This document shows positions 1 to 4,864 of a stretch of DNA of 8,507 bases, piece by piece. Position 1 is the stretch's first letter, and each line of letters starts with the position of its first letter. This DNA is from Methylacidiphilaceae bacterium (GTDB lineage: Bacteria; Verrucomicrobiota; Verrucomicrobiia; Methylacidiphilales; Methylacidiphilaceae). Below the pieces are notes generated by a model, which did not search any database, had not been told where the DNA came from, and saw nothing but the letters and a program-made list of their open reading frames with translations. The stretch spans positions 1 to 8,507 of the forward strand of contig JAQUAR010000047.1 in the NCBI GenBank assembly GCA_028687155.1, in the 5' to 3' direction. The position numbers and the translations under genes were made by a program.

Positions 1-568
1 GCCAGCCGAGCTTGTCCTTGGGATCGAGCCGAAGCGGCAAGACCAACCCCGCCCAGTGAATCGCCGGAACCGGTTCTTTCCGGAACCGGATCACGGCGTC
101 TTCCTTGCCTTCGACCGAGTGGAACCGGCTGGCCGGCTTGAATCTCGGTCGGCCCCGGATGCCGAAGGCGTGCTGCTGGACGGCCTGGAAGGCCCGTCGG
201 CTCGCGGTCTGCGTGTCGTGCGAGCCGAGGTGATCACCGATCGAGCAAGCATCCCGGCAGGATACCGCGAACTTCTGGAGCGAGAATGAGCGAAAACCGA
301 ATCGTTCCTGGGTTTTTCGGAAGAGACTGGATCGCTCCTTGTTGGGGATCCGCTTCCCGCTCCGCTCATCCAGGATCGTCTTCGGCATCTTGCAGGCACG
401 CTGCCAATCCTTGGATTGCCGCATCAAGGCCAGCCGGCGCAACGCCTCGCCCAAGGAGGCATTGTAGATCTGGCGTGCTGCTGCGAGGCGCTTGGAGAGG
501 GCAACCTCGTCCGCCGCGGCCGTTCGCAACGGAAACTCGGCGATGAAGGATGGAGTCTTGGCTCGCAT
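1..568 (-). CDS. TnpB-like protein of an IS200/IS605-type element, N-terminal part (runs off left edge)
   Basis: The minus-strand frame is open from ATG at 568 to the window edge (189 codons, no stop). The product resembles the N-terminal half of TnpB/OrfB, the RNA-guided nuclease relatives carried by IS200/IS605 and IS1341-type elements. Visible features are a basic, helical N-terminus with the typical R-x-IYNASLGEALRRL block (residues 32-46), a K/R-rich middle (50-90), and the GRPRFK motif (139-144) that TnpB proteins carry before their beta-barrel region. The RuvC-like catalytic part would lie beyond the edge. The start fits: an in-frame TAA lies five codons upstream and GAGAGG sits about 5 bases before ATG. 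No TnpA is present in the window, so this may be a solo tnpB element. The opposing plus-strand frames (56-289, 286-546) are Arg/Ser/Pro-rich or short and are treated as shadows. The family call comes from motif pattern alone. Confidence 0.8.
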   Translation of the reverse strand, partial: MRAKTPSFIAEFPLRTAAADEVALSKRLAAARQIYNASLGEALRRLALMRQSKDWQRACKMPKTILDERSGKRIPNKERSSLFRKTQERFGFRSFSLQKFAVSCRDACSIGDHLGSHDTQTASRRAFQAVQQHAFGIRGRPRFKPASRFHSVEGKEDAVIRFRKEPVPAIHWAGLVLPLRLDPKDKLGW

Positions 569-621
569 CAGACCTCTCCACTCTTATACACCTGTTCTGA
601 TGCCTTGCAATCCTTCGCCGC

Positions 622-651
622 TCACCCCATGGCTAAAGTCAGGGGCTTGCG
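622..651 (-). repeat. Hairpin resembling an IS200/IS605-type element end
   Basis: On the minus strand, bases 645-625 read CCCC-TGACT-TT-AGCCA-T-GGGG. This is an imperfect hairpin: a 4-bp GC clamp, one bulged T, then TGACT facing AGCCA with a single A/C mismatch. The spacing and the CTTTAGCC core resemble subterminal hairpins of IS200/IS605 and IS1341 elements. It lies about 57 bases upstream of the tnpB-like start, where a left end would be expected. The exact element tip cannot be placed without an empty-site comparison. Confidence 0.5.
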
Positions 652-1008
652 CGGCGCTTTTCGGTCGGGGGGCCATCCAACGACGTGGGCGTGATGAACA
701 TTTTCGGGCAATGGGGCCGCTACGGCTCGAAGCCCGCATCGGGAAACGTCCCTGGTGATCAGGTCCGCGCTGCCATGCGGCGTCGCGTTTCTCGTCGCCG
801 CGATTTGCTCGACGACGCTTTGGCCGATGCGCCAAAGCTCCACATCTGACAAAGCATCGTGACGAGTGACTGAAAGCTGCAGATCAGGCGGCGGCACGAA
901 GGCATTCGGACGGATCGTCCCGTCCGTTCTAATCCAATGAGCAACTGTTACGAAGCGGGCCAGTCGTTCCGCGTCCGAGATTGGCAGGGTTCCGGCCGGA
1001 GAGCTCAA
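622..1008 (-). CDS. Uncharacterised protein, second gene of a coupled pair, 3' end probably formed by an IS end
   Basis: I do not recognise a named family, but the 128-residue product looks like real protein. Conspicuous stretches are FVTVAHWIRTDGTIRPNAF (19-37), ELWRIGQSVVEQIAATRNA (57-75) and ENVHHAHVVGWP (102-113). I chose TTG at 1008-1006 as the start because it overlaps the TGA stop of the upstream gene (TTGA), implying translational coupling. The same frame stays open further upstream to 1170, but that part overlaps the partner gene and has shadow-like composition. The last eight residues (KPLTLAMG) and the stop are encoded by the transposon-end-like hairpin at 645-622. The native C-terminus may therefore have been lost or replaced by insertion of the tnpB element. 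No catalytic motif or membrane segment is visible. Confidence 0.65.
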   Translation of the reverse strand: MSSPAGTLPISDAERLARFVTVAHWIRTDGTIRPNAFVPPPDLQLSVTRHDALSDVELWRIGQSVVEQIAATRNATPHGSADLITRDVSRCGLRAVAAPLPENVHHAHVVGWPPDRKAPRKPLTLAMG

Positions 1009-1457
1009 AAGCGCTCCAGACGACCGATGATCTCCACGATCCGGTCGGGAATCTCGCCGAAGAACGGCTCCTCCCCATGCTCCTTGCTTGCGCCCAACAA
1101 GGCAGAATAGTGCAGCCTTCCTTCGAGATCGATGCTCACGGAAAGCGTCCAACGCGCAGAGCGATGCCATTCGAAAGTAATCTGCCCATCGGGTTCCGTG
1201 CCCACCGCTGGCATCGGGCTTCCCAACGGTAGTGCCTCAAGGAAGCAGTAGGCGAGGCTATACGTCGCGTCCAAGATCGGCTCCCCGCCGTAGCCATCCC
1301 AATTCGAGTCGCGGCATTCCTCAGCAATCGTGTAAAGCGCTTCTTTGACCGCTCTTCGTCCCAGGGACACGGAGTCTTGCAGATTACTCCGGCTCTCGGC
1401 TAACCGCTCCTCGATAAATCGAGCCTCCGGGCTTACGCCGCAACCAGTGCAGGTCAT
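1005..1457 (-). CDS. Uncharacterised protein, first gene of a coupled pair
   Basis: A 150-residue soluble protein with no family name I can assign. It has an N-terminal CTGC cysteine pair (Cys3, Cys6) and a charged helical region (10-50). A conspicuous SNWDGYGGEPI stretch (51-61) is followed by an aromatic/alanine helix, then VGTEPDGQITFEWHR (85-99) and what look like alternating beta strands to about residue 122. The C-terminus reads EPFFGEIPDRIVEIIGRL. The downstream gene starts on this gene's stop codon, so the two are very probably co-translated and may act together. ATG at 1457 is the only obvious start. No strong ribosome binding site is seen, but a 7-bp inverted repeat lies directly upstream. 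The opposing plus-strand frame (981-1232) is a shadow. The pair could be a toxin-antitoxin-like accessory module, but nothing in the sequence proves it. Confidence 0.7.
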   Translation of the reverse strand: MTCTGCGVSPEARFIEERLAESRSNLQDSVSLGRRAVKEALYTIAEECRDSNWDGYGGEPILDATYSLAYCFLEALPLGSPMPAVGTEPDGQITFEWHRSARWTLSVSIDLEGRLHYSALLGASKEHGEEPFFGEIPDRIVEIIGRLERF

Positions 1458-1458
1458 G

Positions 1459-1481
1459 GGAAAAGCGCCCTTGTCTTTTCC
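1459..1481. promoter_or_regulatory. Inverted repeat upstream of the minus-strand gene pair
   Basis: GGAAAAG (1459-1465) and CTTTTCC (1475-1481) form a perfect 7-bp inverted repeat with a 9-base loop, ending one base before the ATG at 1457. It could be an operator or a 5'-leader hairpin limiting ribosome access. No clear promoter was found nearby, so the role is inference. Confidence 0.3.
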
Positions 1482-1665
1482 GTGAACATGCCGAAGAAGA
1501 GCTTGTTTTCAACCGGCGCAATTCCGCTAGCCTCGCCGGGAGACCCTCCTCGCCGGGATCAACCGAACCCTAAGCGAAGACGTTCGGAGAATCCAACCTA
1601 CCAATCCGCTTCGCCAAAACCGTCTATGCCCTCATTTTGTAGCCCCTCCAGCCCCCAATACCCAA

Positions 1666-1700
1666 GCGGTCACTTCACTTGTCCTCGCGGCGGTCACTTC
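1666..1700. repeat. Pair of 11-bp direct repeats, possible insertion-sequence remnant
   Basis: GCGGTCACTTC occurs at 1666-1676 and again at 1690-1700, 24 bases apart, and the bases around each copy are also similar (agcggtcacttcact and ggcggtcacttccct). Spaced direct repeats of this kind are found at the ends of IS21-family elements, where the transposase binds. No istA or istB is present, so at most this is a relic end. It could equally be a protein-binding site. Confidence 0.35.
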
Positions 1701-1730
1701 CCTAGCTTGCAATAAAAAGGTAGGAGTGTG

Positions 1731-1759
1731 TTGACGACAGTTGTGCGCGGCTCTAGTTT
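1731..1759 (+). promoter_or_regulatory. Candidate sigma-70 promoter for the antitoxin-toxin operon
   Basis: TTGACG (1731-1736) matches the -35 consensus at five of six positions. A 17-base spacer leads to TAGTTT (1754-1759), a weak -10 with about three matches. Transcription would begin about 25 bases before the antitoxin ATG at 1792. This is pattern match only. Confidence 0.4.
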
Positions 1760-1772
1760 TTGTGTGCCTATT

Positions 1773-1780
1773 GTGTACAC
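1773..1780. promoter_or_regulatory. GTGTACAC palindrome, candidate autoregulatory operator
   Basis: A perfect 8-bp palindrome lies between the candidate -10 and the antitoxin start. A partly similar TTGTGTGCC sits just upstream. Ribbon-helix-helix antitoxins of the DUF1778/TacA type repress their own operons by binding short palindromes near the promoter, so the position fits. The operator role is inferred. Confidence 0.35.
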
Positions 1781-1791
1781 GTGAGTAAGCG

Positions 1792-2058
1792 ATGCGAGAC
1801 GCCGCCATTAACCTACGGGCATTGCCCGAGCAGCGCGATCTGATCGACCGGGCCGCTCACCTCCTGGGCAAGAACCGTTCGGATTTCATGCTCGAGGCCG
1901 CCTGCGACAAGGCCCAGGCCGTGCTGCTCGATCAGGTCTACTTCAACCTCGACGCCGACAAATTTCAGCAGTTCATCGACCTGCTCGATGCGCCACCCGC
2001 GCCGAACCCGGGGCGTGAACGGCTCATGGCGCTGAAGGCTCCCTGGGTCAAGGAATGA
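1792..2058 (+). CDS. DUF1778-family (TacA-like) ribbon-helix-helix antitoxin
   Basis: An 88-residue protein of typical size for DUF1778 antitoxins. The N-terminal strand AAINLRA (4-10) followed by two helices (RDLIDRAAHLLGKN and RSDFMLEAACDKAQAV) is the ribbon-helix-helix DNA-binding fold. The C-terminal segment (about 50-88), with DADKFQQFIDLLDAPP and the ending RLMALKAPW, is the part that in this family wraps and blocks the partner acetyltransferase. The stop overlaps the toxin start (ATGA), as usual for these operons. The expected role is to neutralise a GNAT toxin that acetylates charged tRNA and to repress its own promoter. The gene appears intact although its partner is frameshifted. 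The ribosome binding site is weak (GTGAGTAAG). Family assignment is strong from layout and domain pattern. Confidence 0.9.
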   Translation: MRDAAINLRALPEQRDLIDRAAHLLGKNRSDFMLEAACDKAQAVLLDQVYFNLDADKFQQFIDLLDAPPAPNPGRERLMALKAPWVKE

Positions 2059-2548
2059 ACTCGCCGCTTAGCGCGCCCCAGCCGCTGAGCGCCGCCCATC
2101 GTGTTGGCGACTTTTCTTGCGGAGAGCCGGTACTCGACGAGTGGCTCAAGCGCCGGGCGATGGCCAACCAGCAAAGCGGTGCCAGCCGCACCTTCGTGGT
2201 CGTTGATCCGGACAACGGCGTTCAGGGATACTACGCGATGGCCGCGGGGGCCGTCGCACGCCGTCTGGCTACCGGCGCAGTCCGCCGCAACATGCCAGAT
2301 CCCGTTCCGGTCCTGGTGCTGGCCCGGCTGGCCGTCGACAGCCGCATCCAGGGGCACCATCTCGGCGGGGCCATGCTGCAGGATGCCGTGCAACGGGCGG
2401 TGGCGGTCTCGCAGAACGCGGCGTCCGGGCGTTGCTCGTCCATGCCCTTCACGATCGCGCGAGGCAGTTCTACGAGCACTACGGCTTCCAGGCATCGCCG
2501 ACCGAGCCGTTCACGCTGATGCTCCGCTTGGACACCCCCGGGGCATGA
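2055..2548 (+). pseudogene. TacT-like GNAT acetyltransferase toxin, broken by a one-base frameshift
   Basis: This follows the antitoxin with an ATGA overlap. Residues 1-122 match the GNAT toxin pattern: PLSAAHRVGDFSCGEPVLDEWL, then FVVVDPDNGVQGYYAMA, then the acetyl-CoA-binding core LARLAVDSRIQGHHLGGAML (90-109). After QNA (about base 2420) the annotated frame turns into Ser/Arg-rich nonsense and stops at 2519. The +2 frame from about 2423 resumes with VRALLVHALHDRARQF, then YEHYGFQASPTEPFTLML, and ends at TGA 2546-2548. That is exactly the expected C-terminus, including the FYEHYGF motif with the presumed catalytic tyrosine. One missing G in the GCGGCG run at 2418-2423 explains it. In these toxins the enzyme acetylates the amino group of aminoacyl-tRNA. 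The truncated product would lack the catalytic tyrosine and should be inactive, unless the deletion is a sequencing error. Confidence 0.85.
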
Positions 2549-2788
2549 AGGGCGTTTGTTCGAATTCCGGTTCGAGCATCGAACTGGCATCGGAAAGCAG
2601 ACGCGGAAGGCCATTCCGGTAACCAGTCCGCCAGAAGAACCTCTCGGGCCATCTGCCGATCCCCTCGTGTCAACCGCCCGCTTTTCCCAGCAGCTCGCAG
2701 GACTTCCCTCGCTTGCGACAGCCCACGTGTCACCCTTGCCGTGAGCTGGACGCGCCAGTATCGTGGAGGGAGCAGGAAGGAGACGACC

Positions 2789-3394
2789 ATGCCGACAACT
2801 ACTTTCGGGCCGCACACGGTCAAGGATTGGCTCGCGACTCCCGAGGGCGAGCATTGGGAGCTCATCCATGGGAACCTCATCCTGACCCAAGAAACGGCGG
2901 ACAATAGCGGCTTGGCGGGGGAAATCGAGCGGAGAATCGGAAATTACCTCGATCAGCATCCGCTGGGCATCGTGCGTCGCGGCATCGCCTTTTCCTTTCC
3001 CGGGATCCTGGCCCTCGAGCGGGAAGGGGTGGTGCCCGACCTCTGCTACATCCCGAACGACCAGCTGGAGAAGTGGGATGGAGAGGCGAACACCCAGGAA
3101 GGAGTCATTCCGGCCCTTGTCATGGAAATGCTCTCGCCCTCGACCAGGGAGATCGACTTGAAGGACAAGGTGGAAATCTACCGCGAGGCGGGGATTGAGG
3201 AATACTGGATCTTCGACCGTCACGAGGAGAGTGTGCGGATTTACCGCTTCGGTGAAAACGGGGAGAAGCCGGTCGCGATCATGAGCTTTGAGGATTCGAT
3301 CCCTACTCCGCTTTTACCTGGCTTCTCCTTGGAGATGCCGAGGATTCGGCAGGCCTTGATGATCGGAACGCAACGCTCGCGGAAAGCCCGCTAG
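2789..3394 (+). CDS. Uma2-family (DUF820) PD-(D/E)XK endonuclease-like protein
   Basis: A 201-residue protein of usual Uma2 length. Family landmarks are visible: an N-terminal domain with GEHWELIHGNLI (20-31), VVPDLCYI with the acidic residue D84, and LVMEMLSPST (110-119) with E113. These are followed by DLKDKVEIYREAGIEEYWIFD (123-143) with K127 and the YREAG-EYW-D signature of the family. The fold is related to restriction endonucleases and the D/E/K residues are retained, but the biological role of Uma2 proteins is unsettled. ATG at 2789 was chosen over the longer frame start at 2741 because AAGGAG lies 6 bases upstream (2777-2782). No partner gene or operon is evident. The upstream 240 bases hold no recognisable gene. 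The long antisense frame (2231-3223) is a shadow. Confidence 0.85.
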   Translation: MPTTTFGPHTVKDWLATPEGEHWELIHGNLILTQETADNSGLAGEIERRIGNYLDQHPLGIVRRGIAFSFPGILALEREGVVPDLCYIPNDQLEKWDGEANTQEGVIPALVMEMLSPSTREIDLKDKVEIYREAGIEEYWIFDRHEESVRIYRFGENGEKPVAIMSFEDSIPTPLLPGFSLEMPRIRQALMIGTQRSRKAR

Positions 3395-3451
3395 CAGTTG
3401 CCTCTCCTCCGGCGGCGGATCGAGAAACCCCTCCGCCTCCCCCTCCAGGCC

Positions 3452-4255
3452 CTACTCCTCCCTCTCTCCCGCCGCCTGCCGACCGTTTCCGATCCCTAGC
3501 CCCGGAATCTTCCCATAACCCACGAACCGGCTGCTGCCCGGAGCCGCCGCCTGCCCGGGAAACTTCGGCCAGAGGTCGAAGACGCTGGCCCCCCATCGCT
3601 GCTTGCCATGGTAGGTCCGGCCGTCGCTCGATCCGACCATCACCCGCTCTCCGCTCGCCTTTTCCCGGCCCAGGTAGATCATCGAGTGGCTGATCGGCGG
3701 ATCGTTCTTGGTCGCATAGGTCCCTTCCCAAAAGAGCAGATCTCCCGGCCGCAGCTCATCCATCTCGAAGGTCATGGGATCCCGGCTCACGACCGCCCGG
3801 AAGTTGCCCGCCTTCCGAACCCAGACGTATTGGCCGCTCGAGGTGCGGGGGACATCCCGAATTCCACACTGCCGGAGCACAAAGTAGACGAAGCCCGAGC
3901 AGTCGATCCCGCCCGTGGTTGGGTCGGCGGAGCCGTACCGGTAGGTGAGGTCCATTGTGGTTAAGAGAAGCGCCTGGCGGATTACCTCCTGGACCGGCGC
4001 CGGCTGCTGGTCGAAGTCGGCGAGTTCCTCGGGCTTAAGCGAGGCGTCGGGCGCCATTCCGGCGGGGCGCTTCTCCTCTCCGGCCGCTTGCGGGGTGCCT
4101 TGCGCCCCGGCGGGACCGACCGAAAAGAGCAGGGCCAGCACGAGCGCGCACCCTTCGGCCGCGATCTTCTTCAGGACTTCCGACGGTCGCAGCCGAGCGC
4201 CCGGCGGGGAGCGAAGGGTAGGCCCGGGCGGGTGCGGTTCCGACTTGGGCTTCAC
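3452..4255 (-). CDS. Exported NlpC/P60-type cysteine peptidase
   Basis: A protein of about 267 residues with an N-terminal export signal and an NlpC/P60 domain (about 90-250), the family that cleaves peptide bonds in peptidoglycan stems. The catalytic cysteine is C119 in GGIDCSGFVYF. RPGDLLFW (169-176) is the usual following motif, and H190 in ISHSMIYLG is the catalytic histidine. The hydrophobic core ALVLALLFSVGPAGAQ (37-52) ends in a plausible signal peptidase site. The start is uncertain. GTG at 4255 gives a Pro/Arg-rich 28-residue lead before the KK of the signal. A CTG at 4174 would give a textbook signal peptide, but CTG starts are rare. The frame extends upstream to 4687, yet that part is antisense to the next gene. 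The C-terminal tail after GYGKIPG is low-complexity. The gene is divergent from the small secreted protein and convergent with the Uma2 gene, so both products may act in the periplasm. Confidence 0.85.
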   Translation of the reverse strand: MKPKSEPHPPGPTLRSPPGARLRPSEVLKKIAAEGCALVLALLFSVGPAGAQGTPQAAGEEKRPAGMAPDASLKPEELADFDQQPAPVQEVIRQALLLTTMDLTYRYGSADPTTGGIDCSGFVYFVLRQCGIRDVPRTSSGQYVWVRKAGNFRAVVSRDPMTFEMDELRPGDLLFWEGTYATKNDPPISHSMIYLGREKASGERVMVGSSDGRTYHGKQRWGASVFDLWPKFPGQAAAPGSSRFVGYGKIPGLGIGNGRQAAGEREE

Positions 4256-4283
4256 AGGCGTCCACGATAGGCTGCTGCCGGAA

Positions 4284-4300
4284 GGAAAGCATTCCTTTCC
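4284..4300. repeat. Short inverted repeat in the divergent intergenic region
   Basis: GGAAAG (4284-4289) and CTTTCC (4295-4300) form a 6-bp stem with a 5-base loop between the divergent NlpC/P60 gene and the small secreted protein gene. It could be a shared operator. No confident promoter boxes were identified in the 90-base region. Confidence 0.25.
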
Positions 4301-4345
4301 CAGCGGAAAAAACCAAACCAACCCTGAAAAACGAGAAAGAATACA

Positions 4346-4750
4346 ATGAAAAAGCGAACTCTTCTCTTGGCTTCGATGGTGCTGCTCGGGATCGGATTGG
4401 CGGCATCCCCTCTCTATTCCCAGGAGCGCCAGTCCGACAGCTCGATGCAACTCCACCATATGCACGCCGTGATCAACCATGCGGTCGAGATGGCGGCCGA
4501 AGGCTCCAATCTGGTGATGCTCGGCGAAAGGCAGATAGCCCCCGGAACGGACGAGCTGGCGGCCGAGCATGGGAAAGGGGCGATTCGCGAAGCCAAGGCG
4601 CTGGTCAAAAGGGTTATGGAGAGCAAGCCGATGGCCGATCTCCACAAGCAAGGGCAGGGGGAGAGCCGCGAAATGGTTTACACCCATAAGCTCGCGGAGG
4701 CGGCCAATGCCTATATCGATCTGCTGGCCGAGATGTACTCGATTAAATGA
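4346..4750 (+). CDS. Small secreted helical protein of unknown function
   Basis: A 134-residue protein. MKKR followed by a hydrophobic core to about residue 20 and a cleavage-like site near LYSQ (23-26) make a clear signal peptide, so it is probably periplasmic. The mature part is predicted mostly alpha-helical. It begins with a histidine cluster MQLHHMHAVINHAVEMAAEG (34-53, His 37, 38, 40, 45) and continues with LVMLGE, AAEHGKGAIREAKALVKRVM (72-91) and MVYTHKLAEAANAYIDLLAEM (110-130). The mature part has no cysteine, ruling out haem C or disulphides. The H-x-H arrangement might bind metal, but that is speculation. I know of no named family. It is divergent from the NlpC/P60 gene and 114 bases upstream of the AAA+ gene in the same direction, so co-transcription with that gene is possible. 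GAGAAAG provides a modest ribosome binding site. Confidence 0.8.
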   Translation: MKKRTLLLASMVLLGIGLAASPLYSQERQSDSSMQLHHMHAVINHAVEMAAEGSNLVMLGERQIAPGTDELAAEHGKGAIREAKALVKRVMESKPMADLHKQGQGESREMVYTHKLAEAANAYIDLLAEMYSIK

Positions 4751-4864
4751 TTCAGGTAAGGTAAGGAGACTTGGCGGCTTGCGCCCCTGTTGTCCGGTCG
4801 CTCCCCGTCACAAATGCGCGGATGATCCCTCGGGTCCGCCGGGTAGGAAAACAAGTCGATTCCC

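Larger units (their letters stand above)
1458..1791. other. Gene-free stretch between two divergent accessory operons
   Basis: This 334-base region separates the minus-strand coupled pair from the plus-strand antitoxin gene. The one frame spanning it (1482-1715, plus) is Pro/Ser-rich, lacks a ribosome binding site and is not believable as protein. It contains two sets of short direct repeats: CCTCGCCGGGA at 1531-1541 and 1548-1558, and GCGGTCACTTC at 1666-1676 and 1690-1700. It also holds the inverted repeat at 1459-1481 and a candidate promoter and operator for the antitoxin operon. Confidence 0.6.

Noticed and set aside
56..546. Plus-strand frames at 56-289 and 286-546 with an ATGA overlap, looking like two coupled genes
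   Set aside because: The minus strand has a continuous frame with TnpB motifs across the same bases, and the second plus frame is Arg/Pro/Ser-rich nonsense after about 15 residues.
1482..1715. Plus-strand 77-codon frame in the gene-free stretch
   Set aside because: Pro/Ser-rich with no ribosome binding site, and it spans direct repeats and the promoter-proximal region.
2558..2575. GTTCGAATTCC-like stretch resembling a tRNA T-arm
   Set aside because: No acceptor, D-arm or anticodon stem can be built around it, so it is a chance match.
2231..3223. Long minus-strand open frame (330 codons)
   Set aside because: It lies antisense to the well-supported toxin and Uma2 genes, has low-complexity patches and no family pattern.
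4256..4687. N-terminal extension of the NlpC/P60 frame up to 4687
   Set aside because: It would run antisense through the secreted protein gene and would bury the signal peptide more than 170 residues inside the protein.
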